Positions 27,907-36,922 of a stretch of 64,000 nt of DNA are shown here, in pieces. A program made the translations under genes and the position numbers. Source of the stretch: Trichopria drosophilae (lineage: Eukaryota > Arthropoda > Insecta > Hymenoptera > Diapriidae); the NCBI GenBank assembly GCA_030407085.1, contig CM059584.1, positions 145,752,001-145,816,000 of the forward strand, given 5' to 3'. Below the pieces are notes generated by a model. It saw nothing but the letters and a program-made list of their open reading frames with translations, was not told the origin of the DNA and ran no database searches. How positions within the stretch are numbered: the first letter of the stretch is position 1; every line of letters starts with the position of its first letter.

Positions 27907-28013
27907 TATTTTAGAGTAAGAGATTTATATTTTGCGTTTTAATAATTTTTTTTTTTTTTTTTTTTTGGGGGGAGGGGTTGTTAAATTTCTATAAATTTAT
28001 TTCCAGGGTGGGC

Positions 28014-28127
28014 TGTAATGTATTCGAGCGAGGACTTCATATAATTACGATCGAACTTCACTTACAGGTAAGTTCCTTTGATCGTTCAATTATATTTCGT
28101 CCTCGCTCTTCTACATTACAAGTGTAG
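28014..28127. repeat. DIRS internal complementary region
   Basis: Positions 28014-28089 are the reverse complement of the left end starting at 27721. Positions 28089-28127 are the reverse complement of the right end finishing at 32744. The two halves meet at a single shared base (A at 28089). This is the junction of the two termini, as required by the DIRS model in which this region templates end completion and circle formation. It lies just downstream of the recombinase gene. Confidence 0.93.
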
Positions 28128-28187
28128 TTTTTTAGAGTTACGCAAAATATATCTGAGATGAAAAAAGGCATATATAATTATATCTTT

Positions 28188-29090
28188 TTATTCAATGTCT
28201 TGTTGAAACACAGCTTTCGAGAAATTACATGTATCATTGACAATAGGTCGCTTATAAAATGTCGCAAATACGCTGGAGCGTTCGGACCAGCCTGCAGTTC
28301 GCCTTATTGTATCAAAGTCTATACCTCTTTCTGCCGCTGCACTAGTGGCAGCATGTCGCGTCGAATGACCAGAAAACATAGATACATCTACACCGCTTAA
28401 TCTTAAACATTTCTTTACCCATCTGCTGAGCGTTTGTGTACTAATGGCACGTATTGGTCTCGTAAGAGATATAAACAATTGATCAATATTTTGTCTAATC
28501 GGTCTCGTTCTATCTATATATAATAATACTGTTGACAAAACGCATAAAGCAGAATTATCCTTGAATGTCGGTAACTGCAAAAGTGGTTGGAATCGACCAG
28601 GCCCAGATGTTTTTAGAATATCTGGGATTTTTATTTCTAATCCATGTGGATTTTTTCTTATGTTGCTTAACCTAATTTTCGATAACGTTTGTGCCCTTTG
28701 AGCTGTACATAATGCTAGAAGCATCGCAGTTTTATAACTTAAGTTATCTATGTTCGAAACATCTAGCTTTTCTAGAAATTTTAAAACAATGGAAACATCC
28801 CATGTACACGAATATTTTGGTTTTGGTGGTCTTAATTTTGCCACTCCCTTCATAAACCGAGTAATTATCGGATCGTCACCTATTTTATTTGACGACAATA
28901 AGGAAATTGCACTTCTGCATGAATTTAGTGTACCATAGGACGCTCCCGCATAAAATCTAGCAGTCAGAAACCTCAACACGTTCTTTGGTTCTATGTCGAA
29001 CAAACTAAACGAATTTTGATGAGCAAATTTACTCCACTCTTTTAAAACGCTTCCGTACTGTTTTACAGTACTATTACTTAACGATGACAT
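28188..29090 (-). CDS. DIRS tyrosine recombinase
   Basis: This site-specific recombinase of the phage-integrase fold is thought to insert the circular DNA copy of the element, replacing the DDE integrase of LTR elements. In the 300 residues from the first ATG, an N-terminal SAM-like core-binding region (about 1-90) starts SLSNSTVKQYGSVLKEW. The catalytic domain carries Arg132 (AQRAQTLSKIRL), His242 and Arg245 (GHSTRHA), Trp268 (AGW) and the nucleophile Tyr279 (FATFYKRP), so the catalytic set is complete. The frame stays open upstream of this ATG for about 21 codons (to near 29153, reading LQSIRQAFLKRNVP), overlapping the end of pol in another frame. The true start may therefore be internal initiation or a ribosomal frameshift. 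It is the last gene of the element and ends next to the internal complementary region. Confidence 0.93.
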   Translation of the reverse strand: MSSLSNSTVKQYGSVLKEWSKFAHQNSFSLFDIEPKNVLRFLTARFYAGASYGTLNSCRSAISLLSSNKIGDDPIITRFMKGVAKLRPPKPKYSCTWDVSIVLKFLEKLDVSNIDNLSYKTAMLLALCTAQRAQTLSKIRLSNIRKNPHGLEIKIPDILKTSGPGRFQPLLQLPTFKDNSALCVLSTVLLYIDRTRPIRQNIDQLFISLTRPIRAISTQTLSRWVKKCLRLSGVDVSMFSGHSTRHAATSAAAERGIDFDTIRRTAGWSERSSVFATFYKRPIVNDTCNFSKAVFQQDIE

Positions 29091-29125
29091 TATTATATCA
29101 AGAGAGTCGTTCGGTACATTTCTCT

Positions 29126-30925
29126 TTAAAAACGCCTGCCTGATACTTTGCAGGCCATTAAACCTAGGTGAGCTGCTCTTGGATGTACCATCTTCCTACA
29201 AGGTGATAATAATAAATTTTTATCAGGTGTAAATATTAAAGGTTTTTCAACTAACAGTGTTTCAAGGAGTGGGAACCACGGTTGATTTTTCCAACACGGG
29301 ACTACGATAATACCTTGTGCTCCTTCGCGTTTTATTTTTGCCAATGATTTTAAGACTAACGCAAAAGGCGGAAACGCGTAGAAGAAAAACTGTTTCCACT
29401 GAATCGTAAATGCATCGATGTAAGATGCATTTTTATCTTGATGCCATGAGCAAAATTTTTTACATTTATTATTATCACTGCTCGCGAACAGGTCTATGTC
29501 AGGTTTCCCGAAATATTTTACAATTTTCTGAAAGGTGGCGTTATGCAGTTCCCATTCAGTATCCACATTCTTTATTCTTGATAGCGCGTCTGCAATAATG
29601 TTTTTGCCCGATGGAATATAAGAAGCTAGTAAAATAATTTTTCTATCTTCCGCCCAATTCCAGATTTCTCTTGCCAATTTGTTAAAATTTCCAAATTTAA
29701 TGCCGCCCATTTTATTAACGTAAGACAATGCGGTGGTATTATCAACGCGTAGTAATATCTGTACATTACTTAGATGTGAAGCTAATGAAGTTAAAGCTAT
29801 TTGTATTGTTAACAGTTCTAAGTAATTTATATGGAATTTTGATTCTTCTACTGACCAGAAACCGTAAATATGCTTGTCGCCATTTGATGCACCCCACCCA
29901 GTGGTTGAAGCATCTGTATAAATCGTCATTTCGTAAGAACCGCCTTTTATCAAATGGATACTACTTTTTATATTTTGTTTCCACCACAACAATTCTTGTT
30001 TAACAGAACTTGATATGATCATAGTTTTATTATAATTATAATCGTTGAATGCCAATTGAAATAGTTTTTCTTTCTCTAACAGTTTTGTATAAATCCACGA
30101 ATATTCTACTGCAGGACAACTAGAGATAAGTATTCCAATCAATCTAGCGAATTCTCGAATACTACAACTTTCAATATTTAAAAACCAATTTAATAACTCA
30201 AAAATTTTATCTCTTTTCTCCTGTGGTAATTCTATTGCGTACTTCTCCGTATCAATCAAAAAACCCAAAAATTTACATCTTTTAGTTGGAATTAATTGTG
30301 ATTTTTTAGTATTTATAACAAATCCTAAGCTTTGTAATAGATCGACCGTTCTTTTGACGTTTTCCTGGCACTGTTCAAATTTGTTCTCTATACATAAGAT
30401 ATCATCGAGATAGATGATAGATGAAAACCCGGCATTCCTTAGATGTCTAACCACTGCTTTCATTATTTTTGTAAACACGAAGGGTGATGTGCATAATCCA
30501 AAGGGCAAACAGACAAACTCATACGTAATGTCCCTAAATTTAAACCTTAAGTATTTTCTACTATCCTCATGAACTGGGACAAGGAAATACGCGTCCTGTA
30601 AATCTATCGAGCTTAAAAAATAATTTGGGAAAATTAAGTCTACCGCGGTTCTAAGGTCCTCCATTTTAAAATGTTCTTTTGAGATAAACTTATTGAGACG
30701 CTTTAAATTTAAAATAAATCTGAATGAACTATCCGGCTTTTTAGTTAAAAAATACGGTGACAAAAATTGTTCTTTTGATTCTTTACAAGGTACTATCGCG
30801 CCTTTCTGAATAAGTGCTTCGATTGAATTTTGCATTTCTGCATTATTTACATGGTTCGGAATAACATAATTATTAAAACTAACATCTCTTTCAAAAGGGA
30901 TTTTATAACCCTGTATACAATTCAA
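29126..30925 (-). CDS. DIRS reverse transcriptase / RNase H polyprotein
   Basis: This protein copies element RNA into DNA. Numbered from 30925, the RT carries catalytic Asp108 (SSIDLQDAY), the LPFGLCTSPFVFTK motif at 140-153 and YLDD at 172-175. RNase H follows with Asp338 (IYTDAS), Glu370 (INYLE), Asp395 (RVDNTTA) and Asp446 (IIADALSR). The C-terminal 130 residues (IDLFASSDNNKCKKFCSW, then YAFPPFALV) correspond to the extension annotated as methyltransferase-like in DIRS elements; I do not see a clear canonical methylase motif. No aspartic protease or DDE integrase is present. The frame continues upstream of 30925 without an ATG (KNWKEITNDKFIL) and overlaps the end of gag in the -1 frame, which suggests translation by frameshifting or reinitiation. 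Position 30925 is therefore not a real start codon. Confidence 0.93.
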   Translation of the reverse strand: MNCIQGYKIPFERDVSFNNYVIPNHVNNAEMQNSIEALIQKGAIVPCKESKEQFLSPYFLTKKPDSSFRFILNLKRLNKFISKEHFKMEDLRTAVDLIFPNYFLSSIDLQDAYFLVPVHEDSRKYLRFKFRDITYEFVCLPFGLCTSPFVFTKIMKAVVRHLRNAGFSSIIYLDDILCIENKFEQCQENVKRTVDLLQSLGFVINTKKSQLIPTKRCKFLGFLIDTEKYAIELPQEKRDKIFELLNWFLNIESCSIREFARLIGILISSCPAVEYSWIYTKLLEKEKLFQLAFNDYNYNKTMIISSSVKQELLWWKQNIKSSIHLIKGGSYEMTIYTDASTTGWGASNGDKHIYGFWSVEESKFHINYLELLTIQIALTSLASHLSNVQILLRVDNTTALSYVNKMGGIKFGNFNKLAREIWNWAEDRKIILLASYIPSGKNIIADALSRIKNVDTEWELHNATFQKIVKYFGKPDIDLFASSDNNKCKKFCSWHQDKNASYIDAFTIQWKQFFFYAFPPFALVLKSLAKIKREGAQGIIVVPCWKNQPWFPLLETLLVEKPLIFTPDKNLLLSPCRKMVHPRAAHLGLMACKVSGRRF

Positions 30926-31002
30926 AATGAATTTATCGTTCGTGATTTCTTTCCAATTTTTATAAAATAATTTGAGCCTACCCGCGTTTTTACTTACGTC
31001 AA

Positions 31003-32545
31003 TTATATTTTCTTTTCTACTCTCGCTTGAGCTGGATTTTGACGTGGATTCACTACTGCCCTGTGATTCACGAATTGCTGCCTGTTTTTGAAAAACAGCC
31101 TTTGTTTCTGACGTCCGTCTGTAGCTGTATACCCCATTCGGGCCATGGGTGGACGTCTCGCAAATGGGGCTCGGTAGTTTAAATTTTGAATATTTGACGA
31201 AAGTATGGGCTTCGTTTTATTGACCACTTGATGCTGAAGTTTCAAATCCTTGCCGAGCTTGTCTAAGGCCTTTGCATCTTTTATTTTTTCTGACAAATCC
31301 TTACCATACAGGAACTCATCTACTTTTGTGGTTTTCAAAATCGTTTTTGTTTCTTTTGTCAACCCTGGTTCAATGAACGCTTTCCTCGTATTCGACTCTT
31401 TATTAATTATTAGCGTTAACAATTTTCCCACATCGCAAAGACTAGTAAGGACGGGTTCTATATCAACCCCTGTGTCCTTACTATCGTACATTGAAGTAAT
31501 AATCGAGCCAAGAATAGACAAGGATGTGCCAGCCACTTTTTGAATTTCAACGATATAATTATCTCTTGTGACAGCGAAATCCTTCATGGCTACTGATATT
31601 TGTGGATTTAACTTTGGAGGTTGGAAGCCATCAAGGCAAGTGTACTTTTTCTTAAGAGCTTCCATGTCCTCTTTTTTCATGCCTTCCTTGCAAAAATATT
31701 CCCATCTCTTTGACAATTCAGGGTTAACACTCATTTGTATTGACTGTGACATAGTGGGATCTTCACCTAACTGAATAATAAATAATATATTTTTTTTTTT
31801 TTTTTTAATTCCAAGCAAAACACTATAAATTTACTATAATTGCAAGCTTTTATTGCTCGTAAAAAAAAGAAACAGTAACAAGAAAAAAGGATGAAAAATA
31901 ATTTAGTTATGTATAACAGGTGAAATAAAACAAAACATCTTTCGTTCATGTTTTGCCACATTTGCAAACCCGAACGTAGCTGTGTATCATTGTCTTACCA
32001 GCGAGTAAGCGCAGATATGTGTTGTTGTCTTTGTCCTACCACTTGAGCAGGCACAGACACGTGTTATTGAAGCCTTTGTCTTACCACATAAGCAAGCACG
32101 GCCGAGTAATTTTAAGTTTGCCCACCTTGTAACTTTTTTGACATTTACTTTACAAAGCGAAAAGAAAGAAAACAAAAATGGGGGGGGGGAGGGATGCATT
32201 AGTTTTATTTTAAGTACTTACAATATTTAGCCATTCTTCGTCAACTTCCTGGGTTGTCGGGATAAACTCAAGGTCGTTGGGGTCGTTCGATAGAGTATGT
32301 TCGAATTGTATGTCCTCTGGAACCTTCAACTCGTCGTTCAAACTCGTGGTCGGCGGAATATTCTCGACGCCGACCACTTCTTCGTCGCTGACAACCTCCT
32401 CTTCGCCGCTTTCCATCTTTTTTCCCGTACATATTTTTTCGACCTTCTCATTGAGCCTTTTCACTTTTTTCAATAATTTTTTAAGGTCCTCCTCCCTATC
32501 TGCCGATCTCTTTTTCGATTTACCCATTGTAATTTTACAATTCAA
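31003..32545 (-). CDS. DIRS Gag-like protein, two exons
   Basis: This is the putative nucleocapsid protein, encoded by exon 1 at 32545-32222 and exon 2 at 31770-31003. Exon 1 ends EEWLNI at a consensus donor (ATT|GTAAGT). Exon 2 starts at TTATTCAG|TTA and continues LGEDPTMSQSIQ. The splice keeps the frame and creates the ILGEDP motif expected in Gag of DIRS elements, followed by NPELSKRWEYF. Total length is about 363 residues (357 if the ATG at 32527 is used). Exon 1 begins with a lysine-rich basic segment, then an acidic stretch (GEEEVVSDEE). Exon 2 ends in an Arg/Gln-rich tail, probably RNA-binding. I see no CCHC knuckle. An unspliced frame starting at 31818 begins with a poly-lysine run encoded by the intronic A tract and is unlikely to be the real N-terminus. 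Confidence 0.85.
31771..32221 (-). other. Intron of DIRS gag, with internal diverged tandem repeat
   Basis: The donor GTAAGT is at 32221-32216 and the acceptor TTATTCAG ends at 31771. The intron is about 451 bp. It holds about three diverged copies of a ~45-bp unit at 31990-32100, recognisable by GTCTTACCA/GTCCTACCA followed by GAGCAGGCAC- or AAGCAAGCAC-like sequence. It also holds two homopolymer tracts: poly-T at 31789-31806 on the plus strand and poly-G near 32181. Confidence 0.75.
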
Positions 32546-32602
32546 AACAAATACTTAGAGCTCGCGACACGTGTTCTTTCTCGTGGACACACGAAAGAAA
32601 AG

Positions 32603-32744
32603 TGACGAAATAGCGCGGCGCGGCGGGAAGCGAGGAGTCGGCCCCGCCCCTCCTTTGTTTTTCAGAGCTCTAAATACGTGTGATGATTGGCGGAGCAAGA
32701 AGGATCTACACTTGTAATGTAGAAGAGCGAGGACGAAATATAAT
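32603..32744. repeat. DIRS right inverted terminal repeat (element 5' end)
   Basis: It is the inverted partner of 27764-27906. It should contain or adjoin the promoter, because gag exon 1 starts 58 bp inside it. It ends in ATATAAT, and the right flank CTATTATC then continues the interrupted Penelope-like frame. Confidence 0.92.
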
Positions 32745-33815
32745 CTATTATCAATATCATTAAAAATAACATTCATAAAAAAACACGTACCAATGCTAAT
32801 GAAAAAGCTATTATAAATAATAAAAAGGAAACAAATTTATTTTTACGCAACAATCGAGACCTATTGTTTACAAGAACGGATAGAGGGAACGTGACCGTGT
32901 CAATGAACCGAGAGAAATATATCAACAAATGAAAACAATGCTCGCCGACCAAAATACATATAATTCGAGTAATAAAATAAAATTAATAACATAATAAAAT
33001 TATTGAGAGTATCGTATGCAAAAATTTTAAAACCTCTTAAGTCCAACAAATATCTTCCTATAGAGAATTCGGCAATAACAGTTTAATGCAAACGGATAAA
33101 ACGTTGCCTCGGGGACATGTTTTACCAAAAATTCATAAAAGGGATATTCTGTTAAGATCTATTGCATCCTTAATAGGTACTCCTACTTATCCAGTGTCAA
33201 TGTTTACACATAATTTAATCGATAAAAAGACACCCAAACCGAAATCCTCTATAAAAAATAGTACACACCTTCGTTCATTACTTTTAGATACAAAAATTCC
33301 TAAAAATTACATATTAATTTCTTTAGATGTCGAGTCGTTATTTACCAATATACCATTCGAATTATTTAAAAAAAAAGTATAATTAAAAGATACATTCAAA
33401 TTAGAAGTTCAACGGAAATTCCACTGGAAGATATTTTAAACATTATTGAATTTTCTTATCAGATAATACTTTCTTCCAGTTCAATGACCAGTATTATAAA
33501 CAACAATGTGGTACTCCCATGGGCTCCCCTGCATCCCCCACATTCGCTAACATTGTAATAGACGACCTAGAAACAAAATGTATGAATAAATTATCCTTTC
33601 AACCTGTTTTTTATTACAGTTACGCTAGAGGATATTATCATTCGTGTACCTGTACAAAAGCTGAAAGAAATAATAAATATTTGTAATAATTACCATCGCA
33701 AACTAAAATTTAATTACGAGATAGAAAAGGACAATCAAATTCCTTTCTTAAACTCGTTACTTTTAAAAAAAAAGACAATGACCAACTAAACTTTAACTGG
33801 TATAATTCAAAAATA
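32745..33815 (+). pseudogene. Penelope-like element reverse transcriptase, degraded
   Basis: PLE hallmarks appear in order. The N-terminal region reads DRGNVTVSMNREKYINK (32879-32929) and then a TGA. A frameshift leads to MKTMLADQNTYN. At 33107-33142 it reads PRGHVLPKIHKR, then IGTPTYPVS and SLDVESLFTNIP (33322-33357). A frameshift in a poly-A run follows, then IPLEDILNIIEFSY. After another shift it reads QQCGTPMGSPASPTFANIV (33502-33560). The catalytic YVDD box after YY is replaced by YARG (33613-33640). Downstream it reads IPFLNSLL in thumb-like sequence to about 33815. Multiple frameshifts and the lost catalytic aspartates make it dead. No GIY-YIG region follows in this orientation. Confidence 0.85.
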
Positions 33816-33824
33816 AACTAGTGT

Positions 33825-34960
33825 TGGCGTGGTGCCTCGCTCGCTTCGCTCGCTCAGAAACTTCGACCCAGTAGAGAGTCGGCTATTCCTTAATACTCGT
33901 TTGTTTACTATCAGCTTTCAATTATATTATAAAATTATATTTATATTTGGGGGTCCAATCATATTTAGGTCCAAGTGGCCTCGATAGATATGTTACAACA
34001 ATATAGTGTTTCTTATATGTATGAAAATTGAAAATTAGCATTTTCAAAACTTCGACCACGACAACAGGCTAGCCGAAGTATTAATAAATAAAAGTTGCAA
34101 AATACTTACTTCAAGCACTTGTATTGTAATAGACTATTCGATGCATATTACATATTTACAGTGTTTTACTAATTACTGTCTGTATCATTATGATGTTATA
34201 TACAATATATATACATATCATTTGTCAAAGATATCTTGAAAGTTTCGAAAAGATCTCTGACGGATATCTTTTAGATATCTATAAGACATCTTTTAGATAT
34301 ATCGAAATAGTTATTTTCGTACCAAGGGCGTAAAAGAACTTATGCGCCCATAGGTGATCACCGCGCCCGAGGGGCTGGCGAAGACTACACCTGGGGGTAG
34401 GATCGAAACGTCGAAATTTTATAGAAAACTATACAGGGTAATTTTTTTGACGAGGTGACCAAATTCAATAGTTTTCAGACAAGAGTCATAAGCATTTTAA
34501 ACCAGTTTTTATGGAATTATCGTTGACTTTAGGAAGAAAATTTTTGTAGAGAATTTTATGCTCTATCTTTTTTGTTTAAAACATTTTTTCTCAAAATTTA
34601 TATTTTTCAAAATAAATCCAAAAAACTACGAAGAAACTTAATTGGGTAATGGACGAATGTATCTGCCCCAAAATCTAATCAGATCTAAGTTATGCCAAGA
34701 CGCGTATTTTTAAAAAAAATTAATGTCAATACGCTTATCCGTTCGCGAGTTATCGCGAGACAAAAAAACGGGACGTACGGATGTACGGACATACAGACGT
34801 ACGTACGTACAAGATCACGGACATACATTTTTTTATTGTTGAATTGGGCTCCTGAGGGTCTGAAATGTCGACATTTGCTGAAAAACTATAGGCTAATTTT
34901 TATGCCCGAAGTGACCAAATTCAATACTTCGTCCAGACTTAGTCTGGGTCGAAGTAAAAA
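33825..34960. repeat. Unclassified repeat unit with internal direct repeats
   Basis: CTTCGACCCAG near 33863 is mirrored as CTGGGTCGAAG near 34944, which may bound an element. Inside are two direct copies of about 75 bp, at about 34405-34480 and 34862-34935. Both run from a GAAA(C/T)GTCGA motif through a GAAAAACTAT-like core to GTGACCAAATTCAATA. A CGTACGTAC-rich patch lies at 34785-34812. No coding capacity is recognised; the frame at 34692-34985 looks fortuitous. Confidence 0.45.
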
Positions 34961-35039
34961 GCGTAAGAGAAGAAGAAATGTTTAAATATGCGAACATTAT
35001 ACTGTAAACCAAAACAATCAGTGACCTTGAGTTTATTTT

Positions 35040-36342
35040 AAAATATTTCCTCGATGTTTCGAGTTAGTGTAGGAGCTACCTATGTTGCCGTAGCCTTTTA
35101 TGTCCCCACTTGTAACAATATTTTTTTTATGTATTTTTGGTCGCTGAACACGAATATTATGGGTGAAATGCTCAAAAGTGGTCGGTTAATTGTTTATAAC
35201 AATTTTTTTTTTAAACAATTTAATAATTTTTTTTCTTTCTGTCACGGAAAAAATTTGTTCATGTTTTTGGGTAATGTTGAACAAGGTTCTTGTAAAGGAT
35301 ACCTTGAAAGTAACTTTCAAGTAGGACAACAACTTTTCGAGAGAAAGTTCCCAAAAAAATTGTTTCAAAATCACAGAAATCGTGAATATTAAACTATACA
35401 AAATGCAATTCGGACAGTAGTCGGCCATTTAATACAATCTTTTTGATGGCAATGCTCTAAAAAAATGTAATATGATCTTTAATTAATTCTACTCGTACAT
35501 ATTTGTTTCTTAGGTTCCTTAGGGGCTATGAGAAACTATCTAATAAACCGAATTTATATAAAAATAATCGCAAAAAAAGAATTACAAAATTACAGTAGTC
35601 GGCCAGAAAATGGACAGCGGTCGGTCATCTATCCGACAGTTAGTCGGCCACCGTTTAAATTCGTTAAAACAGGAAGGAAAGGATTTAATTTTTTTATTAA
35701 CAGAATGATTTCTTATCATTTATTAATATAGGTATTTCTCTACGATCATTTTTTGTATAAATATCGATCCTTCTCGATCTTTTCGATCATTTTCGACCTT
35801 TTTCGATATCTGTCGATCTTTATCGATCTTTCTCGATCTATCTCGATCTTTGTCGATCTTTTTTAGATCTCTATCGATCTCCACCGACCTTTCACGATGT
35901 ATCTCGATATTTGCTGATCTTTTTCGAACTTTATCGATTTTTTCGCTCTTTCTGATTTTTTTCGATCTTTCTCGACCATTCTCGTTTTTTATTCATCTTT
36001 CTCGATATTTCTGATCCTTCCGCAATGTTTTTTTATCTATCTTGATCTCCATTGATTTCGTGAGGTCAAAAGATTTCAGATATCGAGAGAACAGAGTGAA
36101 AGAGATTGGAAAAGACCGTGAAAGATCGAGAAAGATCGAGAAAAAACTAAATGGAAAATGATCCCTATACCTATTAATGTTGCAATTGTACACCAATGCC
36201 AGTAAAAACATTAAGTGGCCGACAACTGTGGATTCCGTGATTTTCACGTATAGTAGTCTGCCACCTTTTATAGTATACAAAAATAATTTTTTTTTACCTT
36301 GAAACTTAGATTTGTTTTTGAAGGTATCAAGATTATTTTGAT
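35040..36342. repeat. Non-coding block with recurrent ACAGTAGTCGGCCA motifs
   Basis: The 14-mer ACAGTAGTCGGCCA occurs at 35414-35427 and 35592-35605. Variants lie near 35634 and inverted near 36216. Related inverted copies occur beyond the big insertion, at 40312-40325 and 40330-40342. This suggests one older repeat that was split by the 36347-40050 element. Frames at 35054-35392 and 35528-35731 are not recognisable proteins. Confidence 0.45.
35760..36012. repeat. Imperfect tandem array of TCGATCTTT units
   Basis: About twenty imperfect units of 9-12 bp around TCGATCTTT/TCTCGATC run through this segment. A short inverted stretch at 36110-36140 (GAAAGATCGAGAAAGATCGA) could pair with it. Units vary in length and sequence, which indicates age. 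The minus-strand frame at 35993-36280 is a by-product of this repeat. Confidence 0.75.
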
Positions 36343-36922
36343 TTAACCTTTAAGGACCAAATGTACAAAAATTTGACACGAAGTTTGTCAGTATTTTTTA
36401 GTATTTAAATTCAATAAAAAAAATTGTGGTATATACGTTTCCAATTGCTCGAACCCCGCTCTTTCGAATGGTGGATGGTAAAATACTGTCAATTTTAAAA
36501 TGAACGAATTACAGACCATTTTTTAACAAAAATCATGAGATTTTAAAAGTTTTTTTTTCATTTATCGTTTTTTTTTATCACTTATAGCATTACTCAGTTT
36601 GGCGGTCCCGAAAATGGCGTCCTAAATGAAATTTTCTTGAAAAATTTGAGAACGCTCTGACACAAAAATTATGAATTTTATAACAAAAATGATAAGAGCA
36701 ATAAGTTGTTAGAATTCATCGACGAATACACTGGAATTTTGTCAGATTTTTTTTTATACTATTTTGAAAAAATTTTCAATTTTTTTTTTTGAAAATTTTT
36801 AAAAGTTTACCAAAAACTCTAAAAAAATTCTAGTATACTCTTTGATGAATTCTAAGCATTTTTTGTTCTTTGCAATTTTTTCTAAAAGTTGATAATTTCC
36901 GATGGAAAAAATATAAAATATA

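Larger units (their letters stand above)
27721..32744 (-). mobile_element. Complete DIRS-type tyrosine-recombinase retrotransposon
   Basis: This 5024-bp element is transcribed on the minus strand and has the full DIRS layout: gag (spliced), reverse transcriptase/RNase H with a DIRS-type C-terminal extension, and a tyrosine recombinase. Both ends carry a ~142-bp inverted repeat. Just inside the left repeat is an internal complementary region that pairs with both extreme ends. There is no long target duplication, as expected for recombinase-mediated insertion of a circular DNA intermediate. All three genes are open, the inner ~115 bp of the two terminal repeats differ by about one base, and the catalytic residues are present, so it looks young and possibly active. 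It is inserted inside a plus-strand Penelope-like element. PAT or Ngaro elements are excluded because their repeats are split direct repeats. Confidence 0.93.

Noticed and set aside
27946..27966. Long poly-T run inside the DIRS element, considered as a retroposon tail
   Set aside because: It lies between the left inverted repeat and the internal complementary region of an intact DIRS element, with no non-LTR sequence next to it.
31771..31818. Unspliced gag start with a poly-lysine run
   Set aside because: The lysines come from an A tract in the intron; the splice from 32222 to 31770 gives a better motif and a longer protein.
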